Source: an uncultured Clostridia bacterium
GTDB lineage: Bacteria > Bacillota > Clostridia > Christensenellales > Maliibacteriaceae
Direction: 5' to 3'
Assembly: GCA_934613185.1 (NCBI GenBank)
Contig: CAKTSO010000108.1
Span: 1-6,541, forward strand
Length of the DNA stretch: 6,541 bases
In this document: piece after piece, positions 1-5,412 of the stretch
Numbering within the stretch: the stretch's first letter is position 1
Layout of the letters: the number at the start of each line of letters is the position of its first letter
Position numbers and translations under genes: made by a program
Notes under the pieces: generated by a model
Database searches by the model: none
Told to the model about the DNA's origin: nothing
What the model saw: only the letters and a program-made list of their open reading frames with translations

Positions 1-23
1 CGGGAGAATCCCATCGTCTCCCG
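1..23 (-). terminator. Possible terminator stem after the DUF2828 gene, cut by the window edge
   Basis: Bases 1-7 (CGGGAGA) and 17-23 (TCTCCCG) form a perfect 7-bp stem with a 9-base loop, starting 10 bases past the stop codon of the DUF2828/TROVE-like gene. The position suits an intrinsic terminator for that gene. The T-run that would decide it would lie outside the window, so it could also be an unrelated hairpin. Confidence 0.4.
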
Positions 24-33
24 CGCCGGGCGG

Positions 34-1509
34 TCATGCCGTGATCTTTCGATAGCGTTCGCCGGACAGGATCTCGAGCATGAGGTCATACGGCGACGCG
101 GCATTGCCCGCGACCATGGAAAAGATCTGCGGCGTCACGCCCGAAACGAGCGCCGCGCCCTGTTCGTTCCGCGTCACGGGGACATGCGCATGCCGCGCCG
201 CCACATTCCAGAACACGACCTTCGGCAGCCAATAACCGCAAGCGGCATAGCGTTTGCGTGCACGTTGGAAAACCGTCCTCGACGCGTCGTCCACGCAGAC
301 GTCAAACTCCATGTCGGAGACGATGACGAGCTTCGCAGGCAGTTCTTCCTGCGGCAGGCGATGCTTTCGCGCCGTGGAAAGCACGAGATCAAACACGGCG
401 GCAAGATTCGTGTTGGCCACCTGACAAAATGACGCGGCGTAGCGCAGGCGCTCGGCAAACGTCTCGCCCTTCAGTTCGATCAGCTGCGGCGTTTCGGAAA
501 ACTCGATAAAGCAATTCGCAAACCGACCGCGATTATGCTGCGCAAAATACAGTCCGAGGGACAGCGCCACCGCGGCGGGCATCGGCTTGATCCCCGTCCA
601 ATGCATGGAACCGGAAGTATCGATCACCGCAAGCGCGTTTTCCTCGCCGCCGAAATCCGGCAGCTGTTCCCAGGTCGCGTTGATCACGCGCGTTTGTTCC
701 GGCGTCATCGCCCGCATTCCGCCATACTCGTCAAAAAAAGACGCGGCAAGCTCATAGGGCGCGACGTTGTCCGCATGGATCTTCGCCTCCCCGCGCTCGG
801 CACGGGAAAGGAAATCCAGATAGCGGTCGCGGTCGTTTCGAAGAAACGCCTTTTTGTATTTGAACAGCGCACGGGAGGGCTGTTTTTCATAATCAAAACA
901 ATAGTCGCGGCGGCGAAGATCGTTCTCGATCAGGCGGATCTGCGCGCGAAGCGCCGTAAGCGTCTTTCGATACTCGCTTTCGCGCATCCCGAGGAAAAAG
1001 GCAATCTTCTTCGCCGTTTTCACCGTCTCTTTGTTCGTCGCGTTGACGGACGGCAGCCATTTGGCAAGCAGGGAAACGGGTTCCCCGTTCTTCAGCGCCG
1101 CAAGATCCGCGTCAAGCTGCGCGCGGAACACGTCGATCGCCGCGCGTTCGCAGGGCGTTCCCATCAGGCAGAGGCAATCGTCAAAGCGGCCGTATTCCGC
1201 AATCAAGGCGACGTTCTTTCGAACGGCGTCCGCATGCTTGCCCGCCTGATCGCGCAGGATCGTACGGAAAATGTGTCGTTCGCCCAGCCCGCCGCGGATA
1301 TCGCGGGCAAAAAAGAGGATCTTCATCGCAAGATCGGGATTCTCCGCCCAGGCGCGGTCAAACATGCGGCAAAGCTGCTCGCCGCTTTGCGCGCGCATCG
1401 CGCCGATCAAAGAAAAAAGGTCGAGGCAGTCGCTGCCCGTCGTGGCGTAAGCCGCGCCGCCGTTTTCGGTCAGCGCAAAGTTCGTCTCCTGTTTTAAATA
1501 CTCCCGCAT
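34..1509 (-). CDS. DUF2828/TROVE-like Ro60-family protein with vWA (MIDAS) domain
   Basis: This 491-aa protein belongs to the DUF2828 group, related in layout to TROVE/Ro60 proteins: an N-terminal helical-repeat region followed by a von Willebrand A domain. Ro60 is a ring that binds misfolded RNA ends in its cavity and Y RNA on its outer surface; an RNA-binding role here is inferred from that family. Visible signatures are TENGGAAYATTG near residue 14, the family-typical block ILFFARDIRGGLGERHIFR (residues 64-82), and a complete MIDAS: DTSGS with D297, S299 and S301, T367 in NTNLAAVF, and D399 in VIVSD. I chose the ATG at 1507-1509 because GAAGGAG lies 10 bases upstream and the family motif starts soon after; an ATG 36 bases further upstream has no such site. 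It is the last gene on this strand, preceded by a long structured leader. The specific substrate is unknown. Confidence 0.88.
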   Translation of the reverse strand: MREYLKQETNFALTENGGAAYATTGSDCLDLFSLIGAMRAQSGEQLCRMFDRAWAENPDLAMKILFFARDIRGGLGERHIFRTILRDQAGKHADAVRKNVALIAEYGRFDDCLCLMGTPCERAAIDVFRAQLDADLAALKNGEPVSLLAKWLPSVNATNKETVKTAKKIAFFLGMRESEYRKTLTALRAQIRLIENDLRRRDYCFDYEKQPSRALFKYKKAFLRNDRDRYLDFLSRAERGEAKIHADNVAPYELAASFFDEYGGMRAMTPEQTRVINATWEQLPDFGGEENALAVIDTSGSMHWTGIKPMPAAVALSLGLYFAQHNRGRFANCFIEFSETPQLIELKGETFAERLRYAASFCQVANTNLAAVFDLVLSTARKHRLPQEELPAKLVIVSDMEFDVCVDDASRTVFQRARKRYAACGYWLPKVVFWNVAARHAHVPVTRNEQGAALVSGVTPQIFSMVAGNAASPYDLMLEILSGERYRKITA

Positions 1510-1519
1510 GTTTTTCACA

Positions 1520-1526
1520 CTCCTTC
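1520..1526 (-). promoter_or_regulatory. Ribosome binding site of the DUF2828 gene, just past a terminator
   Basis: On the minus strand GAAGGAG precedes the ATG at 1509 by 10 bases. It fixes the start at this ATG and not at the upstream in-frame ATG at 1545. It begins only 8 bases after the T-run of the upstream terminator, so read-through of that hairpin would be needed for translation from a leader transcript. Confidence 0.75.
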
Positions 1527-1534
1527 GCTGTCGC

Positions 1535-1615
1535 AAAAAAAACAAGGCGCCGTGGGGTTGTGCCGTCCGCTTTGCGGGTCCGGCTGTCGATAAAAAATAC
1601 TGCTGTCGGCGCCTT
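1535..1615 (-). ncRNA. Candidate Y-like small RNA ending in an intrinsic terminator
   Basis: On the minus strand AAGGCGCCG (1615-1607) pairs perfectly with CGGCGCCTT (1552-1544), 9 bp, followed by one G and eight T (1542-1535). The enclosed ~54 bases hold a U-rich strand (TATTTTTTATC at 1599-1589), an inner hairpin GCCG/CGGC plus CCGC/GCGG with an AAA loop (1584-1562), and ACAACCCCA on the return strand. Y RNAs have this general layout: paired ends, pyrimidine-rich internal loop, distal stem and oligo-U tail. It sits directly upstream of the Ro-like gene. I do not see the metazoan Ro-binding helix sequence. It could instead be the terminator of a riboswitch-like leader or an attenuator for the downstream gene. 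Confidence 0.5.
1535..1615 (-). terminator. Long-loop intrinsic terminator in the DUF2828 leader
   Basis: The 9-bp stem AAGGCGCCG/CGGCGCCTT followed by G and eight T is a strong rho-independent terminator signature apart from its long structured loop. It ends 25 bases before the DUF2828 start codon. It therefore either ends a separate small RNA or attenuates expression of the gene. The segment 1749-1743 (ACAAGGC) is perfectly complementary to 1548-1542 (GCCTTGT) and could open this stem. Confidence 0.6.
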
Positions 1616-1627
1616 TTTTAAGAAGAC

Positions 1628-1715
1628 AAGACGCGTGAGCCGCCGGTATTTCCGGTTCCGGCTCGATGGTTTCGCTATCAATTGCTTTTCCGAATGGGAT
1701 TGCTGTTCGCGTCTT
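1628..1715 (-). ncRNA. Structured leader RNA with closed multi-arm (cloverleaf-like) fold
   Basis: AAGACGCG (1715-1708) pairs perfectly with CGCGTCTT (1635-1628), closing an 88-nt unit. Inside are a weak UCC/GGA arm (1699-1689), a GATAG/CCATC arm with one A.C mismatch and a CGAAA loop (1679-1665), and, directly abutting it, a strong arm GAGCCG/CGGCTC plus CCGG/CCGG with an AAATA loop and a GAA bulge (1664-1637). The layout recalls a tRNA-like cloverleaf; bacterial YrlA-type Y RNAs carry tRNA-like modules. No canonical T-loop or anticodon arm is evident, so this is not a tRNA gene. It does not match any riboswitch class whose consensus I can recall. It may be one RNA with the unit at 1535-1615. 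Confidence 0.45.
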
Positions 1716-1725
1716 TCAATCGTCG

Positions 1726-1752
1726 GCGACAGGTTTTAAAAGGCCTTGTCGC
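1726..1752 (-). other. Bulged hairpin at the 5' end of the leader transcript
   Basis: On the minus strand GCGACA-A-GG (1752-1744) pairs with CCTGTCGC (1733-1726): 8 bp with one bulged A and a ten-base loop CCTTTTAAAA. It begins within a few bases of the predicted transcription start. It could be the 5' domain of the leader RNA or, as DNA, an operator next to the promoter. Confidence 0.45.
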
Positions 1753-1765
1753 TTTCGACATCGTC

Positions 1766-1794
1766 ATTGTAGCAAAGGCCATGCGCTCCATCAC
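1766..1794 (-). promoter_or_regulatory. Extended -10 promoter for the leader RNA and DUF2828 gene
   Basis: On the minus strand TGCTACAAT (1774-1766) is a good extended -10 element (TGn plus TACAAT, 5 of 6 to consensus). A weak -35, GTGATG (1794-1789), lies 17 bases upstream. It follows the terminator of the WYL operon, so the downstream RNA and DUF2828 gene appear to have their own promoter. Predicted transcription start is about 1759-1761. Confidence 0.5.
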
Positions 1795-1796
1795 GG

Positions 1797-1835
1797 AAAA
1801 AAAGCTGCGAAAACGTCATTTTCGAAGACGCAGCT
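1797..1835 (-). terminator. Intrinsic terminator of the WYL gene pair
   Basis: On the minus strand AGCTGCG (1835-1829) and CGCAGCT (1809-1803) form a 7-bp stem, followed by a T-run (1803-1797). Inside it, CGAAAA/TTTTCG can also pair. The stem overlaps the last codons and stop of the second WYL gene, a common compact arrangement. It separates the WYL unit from the downstream leader RNA. Confidence 0.75.
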
Positions 1836-2730
1836 GCGCGAGCAGGCGTTCGCGGATCAGATCGATCATTGTGTCGGGCGCCGTCACGCGCACCATCGGC
1901 CCGAAGGACAAGATGCGAATGACGATCTCCGTCTCGTCCGCCTCGTCGTAGACGATCGTCACGCGATAGCGGCCTTCTTCGAGCCGCTCGGCCTCTTTTT
2001 CAAAATGCGCAAAATGCAAAAGCACGCGTTCCGGCGCATTGCGCCGATCGACCACTTCCAGCGTGACGCTCTTTTGCGTCGCCATGCGAAGCGGCGCGGT
2101 TCGAAGCGACTCGGGCGCGTCCTCCCATCGCTCGCAGGACAAAATCCGCGCAAGATTGACGACGCTTCCAAAGCGATCCCCCGCGCCGATCAGGCGGAAC
2201 TTGTCGTCCTTCGGCGAATACTCCAGTTTTTTTGGCATCATCGCGCGCCGCGCCCTGTCACCCCGCCGCGTCCGTATCATCAATTTCAGCGGGCATTGCT
2301 CCCGAATCGCCCGCAGGATCAGACGGAAGCGTTCGACATACCCCGCGTCTTCATACGGATCGCCGTCGGCGTAGCGGTCAAAGACAAAAACGTCTTCCGG
2401 GAAAAACAGCGGCTCGACCTCCGCGTCTTCCGCGATCCCGTCTTCAAAAAGACGGATCCGCGGGTCAAGACGGATCGCCTGAAGCCATCGCCGCTGCAAA
2501 AGCGTCGGTGGGGCGGACGGCGCATGGCGAAGCGGCGTCGTTCCGTCTTCATAAAGCAGCGGCCAGTCTCCGTTTTGCAGCGCCGGTTCGATGGCAAGCG
2601 CGCTTTCGGCAAACGCATAGCGCTCGATCATCGCGTGCATTTCGCCTTTTTGCAGCGGATGATCGACCGCCGCAGTCAAAATCTGCGCAAGCGTGCGATA
2701 ATAAACGCCGTAAATTTCGCTGAAAATCAT
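1816..2730 (-). CDS. WYL-domain protein, second of a pair, without an evident HTH
   Basis: A 304-aa protein with a WYL-like core at about residues 132-197. The signature triad is FRL (residues 178-180, in DKFRLIGAG), followed by a WCX-like C-terminal part (about 220-300; ILSFGPMVRV near 273-282). WYL domains bind small ligands or nucleic acid and often control accessory and defence genes. The N-terminal ~130 residues start with a helical stretch (MIFSEIYGVYYRTLAQIL) and show no clear helix-turn-helix, so DNA binding probably depends on its partner. The ATG at 2728-2730 overlaps the stop of the upstream WYL gene as ATGA and has only a weak ribosome site, so translational coupling is likely. 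An upstream in-frame extension to 3084 lies inside the other gene and is rejected. The ligand is unknown. Confidence 0.85.
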   Translation of the reverse strand: MIFSEIYGVYYRTLAQILTAAVDHPLQKGEMHAMIERYAFAESALAIEPALQNGDWPLLYEDGTTPLRHAPSAPPTLLQRRWLQAIRLDPRIRLFEDGIAEDAEVEPLFFPEDVFVFDRYADGDPYEDAGYVERFRLILRAIREQCPLKLMIRTRRGDRARRAMMPKKLEYSPKDDKFRLIGAGDRFGSVVNLARILSCERWEDAPESLRTAPLRMATQKSVTLEVVDRRNAPERVLLHFAHFEKEAERLEEGRYRVTIVYDEADETEIVIRILSFGPMVRVTAPDTMIDLIRERLLAQLRLRK

Positions 2731-4007
2731 CTCGCGCCCCCATTCTTCCGCTCTTCGATTCCTGCGGTTCCTTCCACGTTTTCCGCGCCGTAAAGACGCG
2801 CCGTTTCTTCGACGTCCTCCCAAAATTGCCGTTGCAGCTCGGGCTCGGAAAAAGAAAGCTCCGTGATCCGGCAAAGGAACGTCCGAATCCACGGGACGAG
2901 TTCTTTTGCGTCGTACACCTGCGCCGTGAAGCGGCTGGTATTCGCGTCGAGCCGTTCGACCGTGCCGCAGCGCTTTTCCCGCTCCAGCCGTCCGTGGATA
3001 AACGTTTCGTCGTCCGCGTAACGAACGGTAAACGATACGCATGCCGGCCGCCGCCCCGAATCGCCCTGCGTGCTGACGCCCCACATGTGCCGCCGCATCG
3101 CGTCGAGCCGTTCACGGTATTCGTCATACTGCGCGCAGACCTGCGCGGGTTCGACCGATGCAATCAGATCGATCCGAAGCGTCGTAATCCTTTTTTCACG
3201 CGGCAGATACGCCGCAAGATACTGCCGCCCGCTCTGCACGCTGACCAGTATCCGAAGCGGCAGCGCGCGCTTTTCCACGGTCTGCTTTTTCTTTTTTCGA
3301 AATACGTCGAGCGTCACATAGCGCTTATCCCGCATCGCCAAAAACAGCGTGCAAAGAATCTCGCTGTCCAGCGCCGCAGTCATGTAATGATGTTTAAAGA
3401 CAAAGGGACTTTCGTGTTCGGGCAGCCGATCGAGCAGATACGAACCGACCACGCCGCAAGGCGCAGCTTCCGAAAAAAAGTCCAGCGCGTCTCCGGTTCC
3501 CGTCTGCCGCATGGGCGCGCGGCGATAGGTCGCCAGTCGGCCGCGTCTGCCGATTTTGATCATGCCGAGCGCCGCATATTCGCCGAGCTTCTTTCGGATC
3601 GTGGATCGGTCGAACAGGCGCGCGTTCGCAAACAGGCGCAGATTCTCGTCGATCCGCGTCACGATCTCGTCGAGCGTCAATTCGATCTGTTCCGAATTTA
3701 AAATATCGAAAATCAAAAAATGCAGCGTAATGTCTCCGTCCGTAAAACTCTTCGTCTTCCACGCCGCATACAGCGGATTATGCGCGCAGGCGCGGCTGTC
3801 GATGGACAAAAAGACCTGTTTTCCCTCCGCCGTGCGCCGAAAACGCATCAAATCGCCCAGCCAGCTTTCCACGCGCCGCCGCTCGTCGTCATAGGTGCGA
3901 GCGCTTTTTTGCGTATATTCCGCCCGCGTTTGAAAGCCGTAAACATAAAACTGCCGCATGATGTCTCGAATGCGGGCAAAGTTCTTAATCCGCTCGCTGT
4001 ATGCCAT
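2727..4007 (-). CDS. WYL-domain transcriptional regulator with N-terminal winged HTH
   Basis: A 426-aa protein. Residues 94-163 look like a winged helix-turn-helix: a helical stretch, then DRSTIRKKLGEYAALGMI and a basic wing IGRRGRLATYRR. Residues about 227-286 are a WYL domain in which the triad is Q262-Y263-L264 (GRQYLAAYLPREKRITTLRID). A WCX-like C-terminal region follows (about 322-408). The first ~90 residues form a helical extension of unclear role. WYL regulators usually sense a ligand through the WYL fold and repress or activate nearby genes. The ATG at 4005-4007 has a purine-rich GGGGAGGGG site upstream. It is divergent from a small membrane protein gene, with a perfect inverted repeat between them, and its stop overlaps the next WYL gene by 4 bases. 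It may regulate itself, the small gene, the downstream Ro-like locus, or all three. Confidence 0.87.
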   Translation of the reverse strand: MAYSERIKNFARIRDIMRQFYVYGFQTRAEYTQKSARTYDDERRRVESWLGDLMRFRRTAEGKQVFLSIDSRACAHNPLYAAWKTKSFTDGDITLHFLIFDILNSEQIELTLDEIVTRIDENLRLFANARLFDRSTIRKKLGEYAALGMIKIGRRGRLATYRRAPMRQTGTGDALDFFSEAAPCGVVGSYLLDRLPEHESPFVFKHHYMTAALDSEILCTLFLAMRDKRYVTLDVFRKKKKQTVEKRALPLRILVSVQSGRQYLAAYLPREKRITTLRIDLIASVEPAQVCAQYDEYRERLDAMRRHMWGVSTQGDSGRRPACVSFTVRYADDETFIHGRLEREKRCGTVERLDANTSRFTAQVYDAKELVPWIRTFLCRITELSFSEPELQRQFWEDVEETARLYGAENVEGTAGIEERKNGGAR

Positions 4008-4039
4008 GCGCGCCCCTCCCCTTTTTCTTATCTTCTTTT

Positions 4040-4068
4040 ACCATAACACATTTACTGTCCAATTTAAC
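4040..4068 (-). promoter_or_regulatory. Weak promoter candidate for the WYL pair
   Basis: On the minus strand TGTTATGGT (4048-4040) gives an extended -10 (TGn plus TATGGT, 4 of 6). The -35 is poor: TTAAAT at 16 bases or GTTAAA at 17 bases. It lies about 33 bases before the WYL start codon. A second TATGGT further upstream with TTGCGT at 18 bases is an alternative. Confidence 0.3.
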
Positions 4069-4104
4069 GCCCACCATAAATCGTTTTCGCGCAAAAACGC
4101 AAAA

Positions 4105-4128
4105 ACATGTCCGTTTTATCGGACATGT
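4105..4128. promoter_or_regulatory. Perfect 9-bp inverted repeat, probable operator
   Basis: ACATGTCCG (4105-4113), six bases, then CGGACATGT (4120-4128): both arms match perfectly. It lies in the divergent region between the WYL regulator and the small membrane protein gene, over the -35/spacer region of the latter's likely promoter. Position and symmetry suit a dimeric regulator, most simply the adjacent WYL protein. On the minus strand it is followed by five T, so a terminator is a less likely alternative, since no minus-strand gene ends here. Confidence 0.5.
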
Positions 4129-4135
4129 CGTCTGA

Positions 4136-4141
4136 TAGAAT
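4136..4141 (+). promoter_or_regulatory. -10 element of the small membrane protein gene
   Basis: TGATAGAAT (4133-4141) is an extended -10 (TGn plus TAGAAT, 5 of 6), 30 bases before the start codon at 4172. The -35 at 17 bases (GTTTTA) is poor and falls inside the inverted repeat at 4105-4128, which suits an extended -10 promoter controlled by a factor bound there. Confidence 0.45.
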
Positions 4142-4171
4142 TCAAGCAAATCAAATCTCGGAGGGATTGTT

Positions 4172-4342
4172 ATGAACGGCGACGGACATGACGATTGGTG
4201 GGACGATTACTTTCTCTATGCAATGCTCAGCAACTTGAACAACGACACGGACACTTCCGACGGCTGCGGCTGTTTCGGCTGTCTGTCCTGGGTTTTCATC
4301 GCCTACGCCGTGTTTTCGTTGATCGCAAAATTGCTCGACTGA
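4172..4342 (+). CDS. Small acidic single-pass membrane protein (56 aa), unknown function
   Basis: The ATG at 4172 follows GGAGGG with a 6-base gap, good evidence for a real gene despite its length. The 56 residues start with an acidic, aromatic stretch (MNGDGHDDWWDDYFLYAMLS) and an Asp/Asn-rich linker. A cysteine cluster GCGCFGC (residues 31-37) follows, then one hydrophobic helix (about 38-55, LSWVFIAYAVFSLIAKLL) ending in a charged Asp. No signal peptidase site is evident, so the likely topology is a C-terminal anchor; the three cysteines beside the membrane could bind metal or be acylated (inference). It is the only plus-strand gene, divergent from the WYL regulator and sharing the inverted repeat. 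I do not recognise a named family. Confidence 0.72.
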   Translation: MNGDGHDDWWDDYFLYAMLSNLNNDTDTSDGCGCFGCLSWVFIAYAVFSLIAKLLD

Positions 4343-4478
4343 CCGACGCGCAAGCCATGCGTTTTGCATTCCGGTCGGACGTTCACCTCTTCTAACGCAA
4401 CTGGCGAATCACTTCCTACGTCATTTTCATCCGCGCTGCGATCCGAAAAACAAGGTCCCCTGCCGCGCCATTTTCCCC
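4343..4478. other. Convergent intergenic stretch with a weak hairpin
   Basis: The small plus-strand gene and the minus-strand membrane gene end toward each other across 136 bases. Only a weak interrupted fold is visible (CCGAC 4343-4347 with GTCGG 4374-4378; ATGC 4357-4360 with GCAT 4366-4369), without a T-run. I see no confident terminator or further gene. Confidence 0.35.
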
Positions 4479-4901
4479 TCATCGTTTTTTCGTGCCGATC
4501 GCCGCAAAAACGCATATTTTCGCAACGACGGATATCAATATGAAACATCCCCAAAGGAAGAAAATCACAATCCCGTCCGCAGCGTTCGTCTCCCGCAAAG
4601 GGATCCATGGAAACGAAACCTGCATCTTCAAAGCAAGATCGATCACAACGCAGACCAAAAAGCTCAAAATGCTTTCCAGTGTAAAACACAGCATCGCTTT
4701 TCTTCCGTCGTTTTTGATACGCATCAAAAGCCGCCCATACCAAACCGTTGAGATCACCGCCGCAGCAGCGCTCAGCGCGATCATCCATGCAAGCGAAATC
4801 CACGCCGTTTTTTCGGCAAGCGCGCAGATCGTTACACCCGCCAACAAAAGCCAATTCGCCGCGCCGTCCGTCGCGGCATACAGGATCCGTCTTCGCCGCA
4901 T
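4479..4901 (-). CDS. Four-helix membrane protein (140 aa), unknown function
   Basis: The protein begins with a basic cytoplasmic start (MRRRR) and has about four hydrophobic segments: near residues 13-29, 33-53, 70-90 and 110-136. A short basic loop (RIKNDGRK) lies between the second and third, and it ends in TKKR. AAAAGGAG lies 8 bases before the ATG at 4899-4901, a strong start signal. The gap to the upstream gene is 27 bases, so it is probably the last gene of the small-gene operon. No catalytic motif is visible and I do not recognise a family. If the operon encodes toxin-immunity functions, an integral membrane immunity protein is one possibility, but that is inference only. Confidence 0.7.
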   Translation of the reverse strand: MRRRRILYAATDGAANWLLLAGVTICALAEKTAWISLAWMIALSAAAAVISTVWYGRLLMRIKNDGRKAMLCFTLESILSFLVCVVIDLALKMQVSFPWIPLRETNAADGIVIFFLWGCFILISVVAKICVFAAIGTKKR

Positions 4902-4928
4902 CCCCCGTTCTCCTTTTCCCGGCGTGAT

Positions 4929-5396
4929 TTAAAAACTGTCATTCATTCTTTCGTCATATCGCACGCCCATGCGGTCGAAAAACGCTTTGTCTTCCTTCGT
5001 CAAGTTGGACGCAAATGCGATTTGTTCATGCGACACGGTCGCAACCCAAACCGTTCCGTTGCGATAAAAACAAATATCTTCCGGCTGTCCGCTTTCGTTC
5101 GGCGCGAAAAAATTAGGAAGATCCGTCACGGATTTTCTGTATTTTCTCGCGTGATACAGATCCATCACATAATCCGTTCCCTTTGTGATCGTGCCGGGCC
5201 AGGATTTTACGCCGACTTTTCTTTCGATCAAAAAGGGCTCCAGCGCCGTCAACGCTTTGTCATGCGCATAGACCGCGTTGCCCTTTTTCTTTGAAAGAAT
5301 CCGAGTGATCAGGGAAAAACGATCCGACGTTCGAAAGCAGTATTTCAGCGTTTCCTTCCACGCGGCGTTCAGGTCTTCATAATGGATCCTGCACAT
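4929..5396 (-). CDS. Hypothetical protein (155 aa), paralogue of the upstream gene
   Basis: I do not recognise a named family. The protein is clearly homologous to the next gene upstream: residues 17-33 (TLKYCFRTSDRFSLITR) match its LIRYAMRTSTHFSLLVR, and from residue 105 the block PEDICFYR, W117, VSHE (121-124) and the following KEDKAFFDR align with 19 identities in 46 positions. No signal peptide or membrane segment is seen, so it is probably cytoplasmic. I chose the ATG at 5394-5396 because GGGAGGT lies 9-10 bases upstream and the homology starts soon after. The frame stays open upstream to 5486, but that extension runs into the neighbouring gene. Tandem duplication with strong divergence is typical of immunity-type genes, but no toxin is visible here. 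Confidence 0.72.
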   Translation of the reverse strand: MCRIHYEDLNAAWKETLKYCFRTSDRFSLITRILSKKKGNAVYAHDKALTALEPFLIERKVGVKSWPGTITKGTDYVMDLYHARKYRKSVTDLPNFFAPNESGQPEDICFYRNGTVWVATVSHEQIAFASNLTKEDKAFFDRMGVRYDERMNDSF

Positions 5397-5412
5397 CCAA
5401 CAGCACCTCCCG

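Noticed and set aside
535..1497. Long plus-strand open frame (320 codons) opposite the DUF2828 gene
   Set aside because: It is Arg/His-rich low-sense translation, typical of the antisense of a GC-rich gene. The minus-strand frame has clear family motifs and a ribosome site.
1358..1681. Minus-strand 107-codon frame through the leader into the DUF2828 gene
   Set aside because: It overlaps the start of a firm gene in another frame, is rich in Arg/Lys, and has no supported ribosome site. The region is better explained by RNA structure.
1628..1715. A true tRNA gene
   Set aside because: The closing stem has 8 bp and arm sizes do not fit; no GG D-loop, anticodon arm or GTTCRA T-loop is in place. 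It is tRNA-like only in outline.
1510..1796. T-box or another known riboswitch leader
   Set aside because: No AGGGTGGNACCGCG T-box sequence, and the motifs of glycine, SAM, THF, ZTP, c-di-GMP and guanidine classes as I recall them are absent. An unknown class remains possible.
1666..2793. Long plus-strand open frame (375 codons) over the second WYL gene and leader
   Set aside because: No recognisable domain, strongly biased composition, and it crosses the terminator and leader structures. It is a shadow of the WYL gene.
2826..3701. Plus-strand open frame (291 codons) opposite the first WYL gene
   Set aside because: Arg/Phe/His-rich shadow with no domain; the minus strand encodes a well-supported WYL protein.
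4343..4378. Terminator for the small plus-strand gene
   Set aside because: The stem is only two short helices separated by large unpaired parts, with no T-run after it.
4303..4854. Minus-strand 183-codon frame overlapping the membrane protein
   Set aside because: Composition is Cys/Arg-rich without hydrophobic segments. The 140-aa frame has a strong ribosome site and membrane helices.
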